Assembly: GCA_036010905.1 (NCBI GenBank)
Contig: DASCMH010000009.1
Coordinates: forward strand, 1-64,000
From: SMWD01 sp002729875
GTDB lineage: Bacteria > Pseudomonadota > Gammaproteobacteria > Steroidobacterales > GCA-2729495
Reading direction: 5' to 3'
Length of the DNA stretch: 64,000 nucleotides
Part shown: in pieces, positions 34,904 through 44,161 of the stretch
Position numbering within the stretch: the stretch's first letter is position 1
How the letters are laid out: every line of letters begins with the position of its first letter
Translations under genes and position numbers: made by a program
The notes under the pieces: model-generated
The model's input: the letters and a program-made list of their open reading frames with translations, nothing else
Databases searched by the model: none
What the model was told of the DNA's origin: nothing

Positions 34904-35980
34904 TTACCTCGGCCGTTCTTTTTTCGCTATCTTGGCAGCATCATTGGCGAATGTAACCTGCGAACCGTTACGCAATTTGATGACCCCCTGTATAACAATC
35001 AGATCACCCTCATTCACTCCGGATACAATTTCAACATTACCCGCCTGATGAGTGCCGAGTTGCACAGCTTGCTTGTGAGCTATATTTTCGCTATCAACCG
35101 CATAAACAAATGCCTTATCGCCAACCTGGACCACAACACGTTCCGGCACCATAAAAGCCCGTCTTTCTTCAGTAATGACTCGCACCGTCAACAACATACC
35201 GGGCCGAAGCGCACGATCTTCATTGGCTATCAGTGCTCTGACCGCCACAGCACGAGTAACCGGATCCACGCGGGAGCCTACCGCCCGTATAACCCCAACA
35301 AAATCGCGGTCACCCCAACTCACGCTGCGCGCCAAAATATTACTGCCGGGTTTCATCAGGTTCAGAACTGTTTCCGGCACTGTAAAATCCAGTTTTATTT
35401 TCGCGACATCATCAAGCGTCGTAATCGCAGTACCGGCCATTAGCAGACTGCCAGGACTAACCTCACGGAAACCGAGCACACCACTGAAAGGAGCCCGAAT
35501 CAGCCGGTCATCAAGACGTGCGATAACGGTGTTCAGTCGCGCTTGAGCGGCTTCGGCAAGTGATCGCGCTTCATCAACTTCGGATGTCGCTGCAATGCCT
35601 CGCTTATCAAGACCCACCAAGCGTGCCAATTGCCGTTTGGCTTCATCCAGGTTAGCTCTCGCTTCAGCAAGTTGCGCCTCTTCTTCTTCATTACTAAGCT
35701 CAACAAGTATGGTGCCAGCCTCAACAAATTCACCATCTTCAAAGTTTACCCGGCGAACTGTTTCATTGAGACTTGCCGTCAGGGTGACCGACTCGTTGGC
35801 AAGAGCAGTACCCAATGCCTCTATTGTCTTGATCAGCGGCTGGCGCACGACCGGTTCTGCAACAACTTTAACCGGACCTCCAAAATATGGGCGCCCGGAC
35901 GGCTTGTCTTGTTTCACAAAAAAACTGTATGCCCCGGCCAGTACACCGATGGCAACAATAAATACAATTACCTTTTTCAC
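34904..35980 (-). CDS. RND efflux periplasmic adaptor (membrane fusion protein)
   Basis: A 358-residue adaptor with an N-terminal membrane anchor (about residues 3-21), a lipoyl/barrel-sandwich half (VRRVNFEDGEFVEAGTILVEL), a helical hairpin (about 95-160, EEEAQLAEARANLDEAKRQLARL), the second lipoyl half (RAPFSGVLGFREVSPGSLL) and a beta-barrel plus membrane-proximal domain. It has no lipobox cysteine, so it is anchored by its helix. First gene of the two-gene pump operon; the promoter lies in 35981-36172. Confidence 0.9.
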   Translation of the reverse strand: MKKVIVFIVAIGVLAGAYSFFVKQDKPSGRPYFGGPVKVVAEPVVRQPLIKTIEALGTALANESVTLTASLNETVRRVNFEDGEFVEAGTILVELSNEEEEAQLAEARANLDEAKRQLARLVGLDKRGIAATSEVDEARSLAEAAQARLNTVIARLDDRLIRAPFSGVLGFREVSPGSLLMAGTAITTLDDVAKIKLDFTVPETVLNLMKPGSNILARSVSWGDRDFVGVIRAVGSRVDPVTRAVAVRALIANEDRALRPGMLLTVRVITEERRAFMVPERVVVQVGDKAFVYAVDSENIAHKQAVQLGTHQAGNVEIVSGVNEGDLIVIQGVIKLRNGSQVTFANDAAKIAKKERPR

Positions 35981-36172
35981 AAACCAACCCTGATAAACTC
36001 TACGAATAAATATTTCTTGCCCTGAAATTATAACTGATTATGAAGTGGGGCAAGATTCAGTAATCTCGCAAAAGGCACAATTTCTAACTGCGCAGGAATG
36101 CGCCTGCAAGAACGATAGCTATATATATCAATGACTGACTCAGAATGGGCCCTAAACAAGCCCTGCCAGCCA

Positions 36173-36930
36173 TCAGGTAGATTCTGTCCTGTAGAAAGTT
36201 GCATATAGCACCGGGACCACCACCATGGTCAGTACTGTCGCAAACATCAGGCCTGCAATGATGGTGATCGCCATCGCCACGAAAAAGGCGTCAAAAATCA
36301 ACGGAATCATGCCCAGCGCCGTTGTTAAAGCAGCCATTGCCACAGGTCTGAGCCGGCTGACACCGGAATCCAGGATGGCAGATATCAGATCCTTACCTTC
36401 CTCGCTCTGCAGGTTGATCTCATCAATCAGTACGATAGCATTCTTGATCAGCATGCCCATCAGGCTGAGAAATCCAAGCAATAACATGAAACCGAATGGC
36501 TGTCCGGTGGCAAGCAGGCCGACGGTGACACCTATCAGGGCGAGCGGCACTACCAGCCAGATGATTAATGGCTGACGCAGCGAGTTGAACAACATGACCG
36601 TAACCAGGATCATGACCAGTACAAACATCGGAATACTCGCGGCCAACCCCGCCTGAGCATTCCCGGAATCCTCATATTCCCCACCCCACTCCAACTCATA
36701 GCCAGCGGGTAGTTCAATAGCTTCGATCTGTAGCCGTACGCGAGCAAACAGTTTGCTTGCCGTGCCGGTGATCGGGTCGGCAAAAACAATAATGGTGGGT
36801 TTGCGGTTACGCCGCATGATGATTTCGTCTTCAAACGTCGTCTTAAAATCAGACACCACCTGACGCAATGGAATCATGCCTCCGGCCGCAGGACTCCAGA
36901 TCTGCAGGTTATTAAGACTTTCAATTGTTG
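36173..36930 (-). pseudogene. truncated RND efflux pump, C-terminal quarter
   Basis: About 250 residues match the end of an RND pump: the second periplasmic part (PLRQVVSDFKTTFEDEIIMRRNRKPTIIVFADPITG), then helices 8-12 with LIKNAIVLIDEINLQSEEGKDL and the usual C-terminus. At least 700 residues of N-terminal sequence are missing. Upstream the reading continues directly into an IS3-family transposase remnant in a different frame, so the pump was cut by that element or by a later deletion. It belongs to a different RND branch from the intact pump at 31794-34898. Not expected to work. Confidence 0.85.
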
Positions 36931-37073
36931 ACCGGTTTTTCCTCATCGCCACGCAATCCATCCAGCACAATGCGGATCTTCTCCTCGGCACTGTATTGCT
37001 TACGCGTCTTGCGCTTGATGTCTTTAATGATGTGTTCGGACGATGATTGTCGTCCTGCTGGTTTCTGTCTCAT
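36921..37073 (-). mobile_element. remnant of IS3-family transposase OrfA
   Basis: A 50-codon frame starting at ATG 37073 encodes MRQKPAGRQSSSEHIIKDI, then KRKTRKQYSAEEKIRIVLDGLRGDE, the N-terminus typical of IS3-family OrfA proteins (KYSAEEKIRIVLEGLRGEES). Similarity ends after LRGDE at about 36945, where RND pump sequence begins. The rest of OrfA, OrfB and the right inverted repeat are missing. A left terminal repeat should lie at about 37080-37200 but was not identified. The 280 bases up to the next gene hold only this possible element end and a terminator. Confidence 0.75.
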
Positions 37074-37308
37074 CTCAACTCCTCAGGTCAGGATGAACAA
37101 AAACACTCACTTAAACCAGAACTATATCTGCCCCATAGGCGCTGACGTCAGACAGATCTCCTCGTTACAACAAAACAAATCGTTACAGAGGATCATGAGG
37201 CCGTAGGTCAGATAAGAGAATTAGGCAAATACCGGTTAAGGTGATCTTTTAGGCATATGCCAGATACCTTTGGAAGCATCAATTTGCAAAGCTCAAAATT
37301 CAGACAAA

Positions 37309-37336
37309 AAGAAGCCCGCTAAAAAGCGGGCTTCTT
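37309..37336 (-). terminator. Rho-independent terminator of VPLPA-type gene
   Basis: AAGAAGCCCGCT (37309-37320) pairs perfectly with AGCGGGCTTCTT (37325-37336) around a 4-base loop. Read on the minus strand it is followed by a run of T (37304-37308). It lies 21 bases past the stop of the VPLPA-type gene. Confidence 0.9.
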
Positions 37337-37357
37337 CTGTTAGCTTATTAAATGCTG

Positions 37358-38044
37358 TTACGCAGCTCTGCGTCGCATCCAACCAAGCAGTCCCAAGGCA
37401 GAACCAAACAGCCAGGCAGCTGCCGGTACCGGAACCACGGTGAAGGTCATCCTTTCACCGCCAGTGGAGCCAAGTGCAATGCCCGTGCCGATGTAAACTG
37501 CATCACCAAGGGCAAGACCTGTGCCTGTGACGCCATCGAGACCGTAGTCAAAGGCTGCAATAGTACGCAGTGCTCCGGCAGGGGTGTCATCGCCGCCGAG
37601 GGTGAGCGAAGCCGTCAGACCCGGTCCATAGCTCACGCTGGACTCATCTATTCCATTGGTGCCCCATGCATAGCCACCGCAACCATTGTTCGACACACTT
37701 GCAAGAAAAGTGCCTTCTAAACATGCGTAAGCGGCGGTTCCACCAGCCGAGCTAGTACTCGTATCGATATTCAGATCTGTAACCTGATCCGCAAGGATGG
37801 TAGAACCAGGATGAATGGCAGCTACAGCATTATACACGCCGGTTGAACTCAGCGTAGTACCGTCCCAACTCCAAACTGCAGTTGATGGCCCAGCAAAGGG
37901 TGCGGTGAATACGGTCTCACCCTTAGTGTACAAAGAAGCGACGCCACCTTGTGCTGTAGTCTGATGGGAGACCAAAACCAATGTTACCGCGTTAGCGGAC
38001 CAGGACACTGCAAATAATGCAAGTGCAAGAAGTACCTTATTCAT
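37358..38044 (-). CDS. exported protein with VPLPA/PEP-CTERM-type sorting tail
   Basis: A 228-residue protein with signal peptide MNKVLLALALFAVSWSANA, a glycine- and threonine-rich beta-type body and the sorting tail VPVPAAAWLFGSALGLLGWMRRRAA: VPxPA motif, hydrophobic helix and Arg cluster. Such tails are recognised by exosortase/archaeosortase-like enzymes and lead to surface or extracellular-matrix display. The body has one likely disulfide (ACLEG...NNGCGG) but no domain I recognise. A good ribosome site (GGAGG) precedes the ATG, and the leader carries a riboswitch-like structure. It shares the tail type with the cohesin-like protein at 21996-22574. Confidence 0.85.
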   Translation of the reverse strand: MNKVLLALALFAVSWSANAVTLVLVSHQTTAQGGVASLYTKGETVFTAPFAGPSTAVWSWDGTTLSSTGVYNAVAAIHPGSTILADQVTDLNIDTSTSSAGGTAAYACLEGTFLASVSNNGCGGYAWGTNGIDESSVSYGPGLTASLTLGGDDTPAGALRTIAAFDYGLDGVTGTGLALGDAVYIGTGIALGSTGGERMTFTVVPVPAAAWLFGSALGLLGWMRRRAA

Positions 38045-38079
38045 TTAATGAACCTCCAAATATTACCAGATAGGACGCA

Positions 38080-38197
38080 TCTTCAGAGGTGGCAGCTCGG
38101 CGATCTCGCCTAATGTCATACACATAAAGATACATGATGACAGAATCTTAAGATCCGTAGCTTTCCGACACAGGCTTACGCCTGCTGTGGCCTTTCC
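38080..38197 (-). promoter_or_regulatory. candidate cyclic-di-GMP-I (GEMM) riboswitch
   Basis: On the minus strand the leader begins just after a TATAAT box (38205-38200). It reads GGAAAGGC, a hairpin with CAGGC-GTAA-GCCTG arms (GNRA loop), then GGAAAGCTACGGATCTTA, close to the GEMM pattern of a GNRA-capped stem followed by GCAAAGCCACGGGTCTAA. A second hairpin region, GGCGAGATCGCCGAGCTGCC, resembles the GEMM 3' half (GCCGGGTTGCC). The gene's GGAGG and ATG follow about 40 bases on. Several usually invariant bases differ (GGCAAACC reads GGCCACAG), so it is degenerate or a related class. Confidence 0.5.
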
Positions 38198-38387
38198 AAA
38201 TTATATACGTATTATTTTTAGCCCTAATCGGTGTTGCGTCATCGGTTGGGACTCATAAACAAATATACAGCATATCTGCAGAATTACAAGTAATGGCTTA
38301 ACATCATGCAACTGAAATCGATTATCAATGGCTTACATGCGCATCCTAATGGTTAAGGTCGGGTTACATTCTTCTTGCTCCGCACCG

Positions 38388-39937
38388 TTATGTTAACTTG
38401 AAAAAAAACTTCGGTTCCAGTGAACCAATCGATATGTATTGCCCGTCTGCAGTTTCATACGTGTCATAGAAGGGAGCCGCCGAGCCCAACATATGGCTGC
38501 CCGGGGCATCATCGAACCAACCGTTAGCGGCAAAGCCAAAGAACATGGACATCACTGACGTAGCGCCATCCAGCATGGCTGCATCCACCACCTGCCCTTT
38601 TCCGGAACGGCCGGCTTCGAATAATGCACAGACCATTCCAAACGCCAGCAATAATCCACCACCACCAAAATCACCCAGCAGATTTAAAGGCGCAACCGGT
38701 TTCCGCCCGCGGCGACCAATTGAATGTAGTGCGCCGGAAAGTGCAATGTAATTTATGTCATGACCTGCAGCCTGTGCCAACGGGCCTTCCTGGCCCCAGC
38801 CGGTCAGCCGTCCGAAAACCAGTTGCGGATTGCGTTCCAGGCATTGCTCCGGCCCAAAACCCAGACGCTCCGCCACACCGGGACGGAACCCTTCAAACAA
38901 AGCATCAGCCTGATCGATGAGTCGCAACAGCGCTCCAATACCGGCCTTTGATTTCAGATTCAGTGCGATTGAGCGACGCCCCCGGATCAGGGGATCTCTG
39001 GCCTTTTGAGCCCCGGCCCTCTGAACCCCGGGTTTTGCTGACTCTTGCGGCATAGCCACCCGGTCCACTCGAATGACTTCCGCACCCATATCGGCCATTT
39101 TAAAACGTGTATTTTGAAATGCGGCAATCGATTGGCCAAATGCTTTTCGCTCCCCGATGTAGTCCATAGTGAGATCAAAGGCTACCTGGGCATGTGAAAT
39201 TGATCCGACCGCATTAATCAAGCGCTCCTCGACAAGGAAATGCATCAGGTTATAAAAACCCTTTTCCGGATCACCGAGTACATTAACTGCCGGTAGTTTT
39301 ACCTTATCAAAAAAAAGTTCGGCAGTGTCCTGAGCCTTGAGTCCCATCTTTTTAAGATTGCGGCCGCGTTCAAAGCCCACCATATCACCCTCAACCAGGA
39401 ATAATCCGAGCCCGTGCCGCTTATCAGGCACGGTCCGGGCAGCAACCACAAACAGGTCACCGTTGATCCCGTTGGAAATAAAAGTCTTGGAACCGGTCAG
39501 AACCCAGTGATCACCCTCTTGCCTGGCCTGGGTTTTCATCCCGGCAAGATCACTGCCGGCTCCGGACTCCGTCATGGCAATTCCCAGGATCCGCTCACCG
39601 CTGGCACAGCCGGGCAGGAAGCGTTGCTTTTGCTCCTCGGTACCCAGTTTGCCGATATAGGGTCCTACCAGGCGACTGTGCAAAGACAGAAAAAATGATG
39701 CATCGCCATGGCGGACATTTTCTTCGATAAGGATTTGCTCGTAGCGGAAATCTTCTATCCCCAGACCGCCGTATTTCTCGTCAGCAAGCCCTGTTCACCG
39801 GCCTTGCGAAAAGCATCCCGGTCTACGATGCCTGCCTCGCGCCAGTCATCGACATGCGGGGCAACCTCTTTTTGCATGAACTTGCGAACCGAGTCACGGA
39901 ACATGTCATGTTCCATATCGAATATGATTCTTTTCAC
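38388..39937 (-). pseudogene. frameshifted acyl-CoA dehydrogenase fused to truncated CaiB/BaiF-type CoA-transferase
   Basis: Reading leftward from 39937, the N-terminus of an acyl-CoA dehydrogenase (MKRIIFDMEHDMFRDSVRKFMQKEV) is interrupted near 39790 by a frameshift; the frame then continues (DEKYGGLG, HSRLVGPYIGKLGTEEQKQ, MTESGAGSDLAGMKT). At FQNTRFKMAD|MGAEVIRVDR the protein switches to an alpha-methylacyl-CoA racemase/CaiB-type sequence (GFRPGVAERLGFGP, GRLTGWGQEGPLAQAAGHDINYIA), which itself lacks about 30 N-terminal residues and breaks off at SLEPKFFFKLT. The dehydrogenase catalytic C-terminal domain is absent. It sits 31 bases after fadB/J in an apparent beta-oxidation operon, where a working dehydrogenase would be expected. 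Confidence 0.85.
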
Positions 39938-39968
39938 ACTGTGTTCTCCTGCTGCTATTAAAGCTCAG

Positions 39969-42119
39969 TCAGGCAATTGGGTGGAATGTCTCTCCCTTCT
40001 CAGCTCTCGCTCTGAGCCAGTCCGAAACCTCGAATCGAGGACCATAGATTTCAGCCATACGATCACATTCAGAAATAAATTTTCCAATACCCATGGTGTC
40101 TATAAAGGACAGTGTGCCGCCGGTCCAGGGCGGGAAGCCCCAGCCAAATATGGAACCCAGATCGGCTTCAGCCGGATGGGTCAGTACACCTTCCTCATAA
40201 CAACGCGCGGTTTCCAGGGCCTGGATGATCAGTAAACGGTTTTTTATTTCATCGACCGACGGCTGTTCTGCAGCGAGCGGGTAATGTTCAGCAAGCCCCG
40301 GCCACAGATGCTTTTGCCCACCCTCCGGATATTCATAGAATCCCTTGCCGTACCTCTTTCCTTTGCGATCGAGCTCATCGACCATTTTTTTAACCACACC
40401 CAAACCGGAAATCGGTTGAAATGCTTTACCAAGATCCACTTCGGCCTGCCTGCTGACCTTGTAGGCAAGCTCAATGGTGACTTCATCAATCACCGCCAGC
40501 GGACCGACCGGCATACTGGTCATCTTCGCCACGTTTTCTATCAGTGCCGGACTGATGCCCTCGGACACCATGGTCATCCCTTCGTTACAGAAAGTCATAA
40601 AACAGCGGGATGTATAAAACCCCCGACTGTCATTAACGACTATCGGGGTCTTGCGCAACTGCTGTACATAATCGAGGCTTCGTGCAATGGCCTCATCTGA
40701 GGTTTTCTTACCCACGATGATTTCTACCAGCGGCATCTTGTCCACCGGGGAGAAAAAATGAATGCCGATAAATTTCTCCGGCCGCTCCGATGCTTCAGCC
40801 AGCCCCGTAATCGGTAATGTCGACGTGTTACTGGCAAAGATGGCGGTCTCTGGTATTACGGCTTCAGTTTGTGCGGTTACCTCGGCCTTGATTTCCCGGC
40901 TTTCAAAGACTGCCTCGATCACCAGGTCGCAACCTTCCAGATCCGCGTAGTCGGTCGTCGGCCTGATCATCCGCAGCAAGGCGTCAGCCTTGTCGCGTGT
41001 CGATTTACCACGACTGATGCCCTTTTCCAGCAAGGCCTGCGAATAAGCCTTACCCTTCTCGGCGCCTTCAAGATCCGTATCCAGCAGAATTACTTCGATA
41101 CCCGCCCGCGCCGAAACATAGGCAACACCGGCGCCCATCATCCCAGCACCGAGAACACCCAATTTTTTGACGGCAGATTTTTCGACCGCATCAGGCCGGC
41201 GCACCAATTTATCTGCTTCTCCCTTGTTAACAAACAGCGTGCGCATCATGTTGCGCGCCACCACACCGGATATCAGCTGGGCAAAATACTTTCCCTCAAT
41301 TTGCAAACCGGTATCAAAGGGCGTGATCGTACCCTCATAGACGGCAGACATGATTGCCTTGGGAGCCGGATAATTATGAAACGCGTTACCGGCCAGTAAT
41401 GAGGTTCCGACCATAAAAGTCTCCATGGATTTCGGGTGCATGGCTCCGGCACCGCCGGGCACACGAAAACCCTTTTTATCCCATGGCGCTTCCGGATCAC
41501 CTTTTTCGAGCACCCAGCAGCGGCACCGCTCGACCAGTTGGTCGAGCGGTGCCAGTTCATGCACAACGCCCAGCTTTAAAGCCTTGTCCGGAGTGAGTTG
41601 GCGGCCTTCCAGCATCAACGGCAGGGCTTCACGAATACCAATCAGCCGTGGCAACCGTTGCGTACCGCCCGCCCCCGGCAACAAACCAATCGTGACTTCG
41701 GGCAAACCTATTTTTGCTTTCCGGTCGTCTGTGAGTACGCGATAGTGGCAGGCCAGGCAAAGTTCCAACCCACCACCCAGAGCAATGCCGTTGATCGCTG
41801 CAGCAACCGGTTTACCGCAGGTTTCCAACCGACGAAAAACCTGAGACAAAGATTGTCCAAAGTAATAACCCTCTTCAACTGTTAACCCCCGGTCGTAGGC
41901 TGTAACCAGATCTTTCAGATCAGCGCCGGCCATGAACGCTGTTTTCGCCGCAGTAATCACAGCACCCTTCACAGCCTGATCACCGGCAAGTTTTTCGATA
42001 CAAATCTTGAGGTCTTCAACCAGTTCCGGGGTCAACACATTCATCGAACGCCCGGGAACATCCAGGGTCAGGATAGCAATGCCGTCGGCATCAACTGAGT
42101 ATTGAATTGTCTTGCTCAT
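39969..42119 (-). CDS. enoyl-CoA hydratase / 3-hydroxyacyl-CoA dehydrogenase (FadB/FadJ-like)
   Basis: A 716-residue two-domain beta-oxidation enzyme. The hydratase domain (residues 1-200) has the oxyanion motif AFMAGADLKDL and GIALGGGLELCLACHYRV, and the catalytic Glu in GLPEVTIGLLPGAGGTQRL. The NAD-binding dehydrogenase domain has GVLGAGMMGAGVAYV (about residue 305) and the catalytic His in IGIHFFSPVDKMPLVEII. A C-terminal dehydrogenase domain completes it. It turns enoyl-CoA into 3-ketoacyl-CoA for the thiolase encoded just upstream. ATG 42119 matches the family start (MSKTIQY); the ATG at 42155 would overlap the thiolase gene. Confidence 0.92.
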   Translation of the reverse strand: MSKTIQYSVDADGIAILTLDVPGRSMNVLTPELVEDLKICIEKLAGDQAVKGAVITAAKTAFMAGADLKDLVTAYDRGLTVEEGYYFGQSLSQVFRRLETCGKPVAAAINGIALGGGLELCLACHYRVLTDDRKAKIGLPEVTIGLLPGAGGTQRLPRLIGIREALPLMLEGRQLTPDKALKLGVVHELAPLDQLVERCRCWVLEKGDPEAPWDKKGFRVPGGAGAMHPKSMETFMVGTSLLAGNAFHNYPAPKAIMSAVYEGTITPFDTGLQIEGKYFAQLISGVVARNMMRTLFVNKGEADKLVRRPDAVEKSAVKKLGVLGAGMMGAGVAYVSARAGIEVILLDTDLEGAEKGKAYSQALLEKGISRGKSTRDKADALLRMIRPTTDYADLEGCDLVIEAVFESREIKAEVTAQTEAVIPETAIFASNTSTLPITGLAEASERPEKFIGIHFFSPVDKMPLVEIIVGKKTSDEAIARSLDYVQQLRKTPIVVNDSRGFYTSRCFMTFCNEGMTMVSEGISPALIENVAKMTSMPVGPLAVIDEVTIELAYKVSRQAEVDLGKAFQPISGLGVVKKMVDELDRKGKRYGKGFYEYPEGGQKHLWPGLAEHYPLAAEQPSVDEIKNRLLIIQALETARCYEEGVLTHPAEADLGSIFGWGFPPWTGGTLSFIDTMGIGKFISECDRMAEIYGPRFEVSDWLRARAEKGETFHPIA

Positions 42120-42141
42120 TTTTTTTCCGTTCGTTTCGCTT

Positions 42142-43350
42142 TTATATACGTTCAATAATGGTTGCCGTACCCATACCGGCGCCGATACAAAGCGTGATCA
42201 GGGCTGTGCCAAGATCGCGACGCTCCAGCTCATCCAGCACCGTGCCCAGAATCATCGCACCGGTTGCTCCCAGCGGGTGACCCATGGCAATCGCACCTCC
42301 ATTCACATTGAGCTTGTCATGCGGAATATCCAGCTGCTGCATGTAATGCAACACGACGGCAGCAAAAGCCTCATTGAGTTCAAAGAGATCGATGTCAGCC
42401 GCACTCATCCCCGCGCGTTTCAGCACCTTCTCGGTCGCTGGTCCCGGGCCAGTCAACATGATGCTGGGTTCTGTACCGGTGGAAGCAAAAGCCCTGATAC
42501 GTGCCCTTGGCTTGAGGTTCAGCTTCTCACCCACTTTTGCATTGCCAACCAGAACGGCAGCCGCCCCATCAACAACACCGCTTGAATTTGCCGCTGTATG
42601 TACATGCTCAACAGATTCAACTTCCGGGTATTTCTGCAGAATAACTGCATCAAATCCGGCCTGCTGCCCATGCGCAACAAAAGAAGGCTTGAGTGTACTA
42701 AGGCTTTCAAGCGTCGTGTCAGGCCGCATGTGCTCATCATGATCGAGCACTGTCATGCCGATGACATCCTTCACGGGCAATATGGACTGCGCGAAATAAC
42801 CCTGTTCCCAGGCATGTGCCGCTCGCCGCTGGCTTTCCACGGAATAGCTATCAAGATCTTCGCGGGAAAATCCATACTTGGTGGCGATCAGATCCGCACT
42901 CACCCCCTGGGGAACAAAATAGGTTTTATAGGCAACCTCAGGATCGGTCGCCCAGGCCCCGCCATCAGACATCATCGGCACACGTGACATCGATTCCACG
43001 CCGCCGCCAATAGTTAAATCTGACTGCCCCGACATGATCTGGGCTGCCGCCGAATTAACTGCTTCCAGGCCTGAAGCACAAAAACGGTTAAGCTGTTTGC
43101 CGGGTACGGACTGGGCATAATCGGCATTCAGAACGGCAACCCGGGCAATATCTGCGCCCTGCTCACCGACCGGCGCAACGCAACCGAGCACGACATCATC
43201 GACATAGGCAGTATCCAGATCGTTGCGGTCCCTTAGTCCCGCCAATACCTGGCTGGTCAGGTTGATCGGCGTGATCTCATGCAACGAGCCGTTCGCCTTG
43301 CCGCGACCCCGCGGGGTACGCAGATGATCAAATATCAATGCATCGGTCAT
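42142..43350 (-). CDS. acetyl-CoA C-acyltransferase (thiolase)
   Basis: A 402-residue thiolase. Catalytic residues are visible: the nucleophile Cys in LNRFCASGLEAVN, the His in NVNGGAIAMGHPLGATGA and the second Cys in TLCIGAGMGTATIIERI. It cleaves 3-ketoacyl-CoA to acetyl-CoA and a shortened acyl-CoA, the last step of the beta-oxidation cycle. It lies between the TetR gene and fadB/J on the same strand with short gaps, so the three form an operon. Confidence 0.92.
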   Translation of the reverse strand: MTDALIFDHLRTPRGRGKANGSLHEITPINLTSQVLAGLRDRNDLDTAYVDDVVLGCVAPVGEQGADIARVAVLNADYAQSVPGKQLNRFCASGLEAVNSAAAQIMSGQSDLTIGGGVESMSRVPMMSDGGAWATDPEVAYKTYFVPQGVSADLIATKYGFSREDLDSYSVESQRRAAHAWEQGYFAQSILPVKDVIGMTVLDHDEHMRPDTTLESLSTLKPSFVAHGQQAGFDAVILQKYPEVESVEHVHTAANSSGVVDGAAAVLVGNAKVGEKLNLKPRARIRAFASTGTEPSIMLTGPGPATEKVLKRAGMSAADIDLFELNEAFAAVVLHYMQQLDIPHDKLNVNGGAIAMGHPLGATGAMILGTVLDELERRDLGTALITLCIGAGMGTATIIERI

Positions 43351-43406
43351 ATTTATTTACCTCTGTATTTATCCTGATGCTGTTCCCATTCGTGCATATT
43401 GATGAG

Positions 43407-44042
43407 TCATGGTTTTACCAACACACACAGGTATGACTCGTACTCCTGATACATTTTTTTCAGGCTCAACCCGGAACTCATCTGCCACTGATTCAGTATG
43501 CCGATAATGCTGCCGAGATATTGCTCGGCAAACCTTGCCGGATCGATGTTGGCCTGAATTGTTCCTGCATCTTGACCCTCTTTAACCCAGCGGGCCGCCA
43601 CTTTACGCTGCCCACGTAAAAACTCCGCGACATTGGGTTTGAAGTCCGAACCCGGATCCAGTGAACTGAAATTAAGCACCTGCATCGCAAAAACATGCCG
43701 TGGAAACCCGCGAACAAACCGGTAATGCGCCGTAAGACCCATACGCAGTGCATCAAGACCGGTCCTGGAACCGACGTGCTTGTCGAGTTGCGTCACCCAG
43801 ATGGCTGAAACACGCCTCAAGACCAGGCGAAAAAGCCCTGACTTGGAGCCAAAGTGATGAGTTGCAAGCCCGCGGCTATAACCGGCCTTTTCTCCAATCG
43901 CCTTCAGCGTTGCGCCGCCAATACCGCGTTCATTCAAAAGTTCGATGGCCGCCTCTGTCATGCGCAACTCGGCCAGCGCTGAACGCTCCGCCTGGGTTCG
44001 ACGACGACCTTGAGACATTTTGGATGCTGCAGTTAATGCCAT
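43407..44042 (-). CDS. TetR-family regulator of the beta-oxidation operon
   Basis: A protein of about 211 residues with an N-terminal TetR helix-turn-helix (MTEAAIELLNERGIGGATLKAIGEKAGYSRGLATHHFGSKSGLFRLVL) and a helical ligand domain. The nearest start candidates are ATG 44042 and ATG 44018; the TTG at 44069 lies inside a palindrome and is unlikely. It probably represses itself and the thiolase and fadB/J genes until acyl-CoA or a related inducer appears, as with PsrA- or FadR-type TetR proteins. The palindrome just upstream is its likely operator. Confidence 0.85.
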   Translation of the reverse strand: MALTAASKMSQGRRRTQAERSALAELRMTEAAIELLNERGIGGATLKAIGEKAGYSRGLATHHFGSKSGLFRLVLRRVSAIWVTQLDKHVGSRTGLDALRMGLTAHYRFVRGFPRHVFAMQVLNFSSLDPGSDFKPNVAEFLRGQRKVAARWVKEGQDAGTIQANIDPARFAEQYLGSIIGILNQWQMSSGLSLKKMYQEYESYLCVLVKP

Positions 44043-44051
44043 GCGAGATAA

Positions 44052-44078
44052 TAAACTTGTTAGCGGCAAGCAAGTTTA
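44052..44078. promoter_or_regulatory. palindromic operator upstream of TetR gene
   Basis: TAAACTTG (44052-44059) and CAAGTTTA (44071-44078) are perfect inverted repeats with an 11-base centre. They lie 9 bases ahead of the preferred TetR start, where an autoregulatory site would block transcription. Inference from symmetry and place. Confidence 0.6.
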
Positions 44079-44161
44079 ATTCTCTGCACAAAAATGTCAA
44101 TACCCGGGAGGCATTATCAAATTATTGGACTGATTGATTTATAACCGGGCAGCATAGCCAT

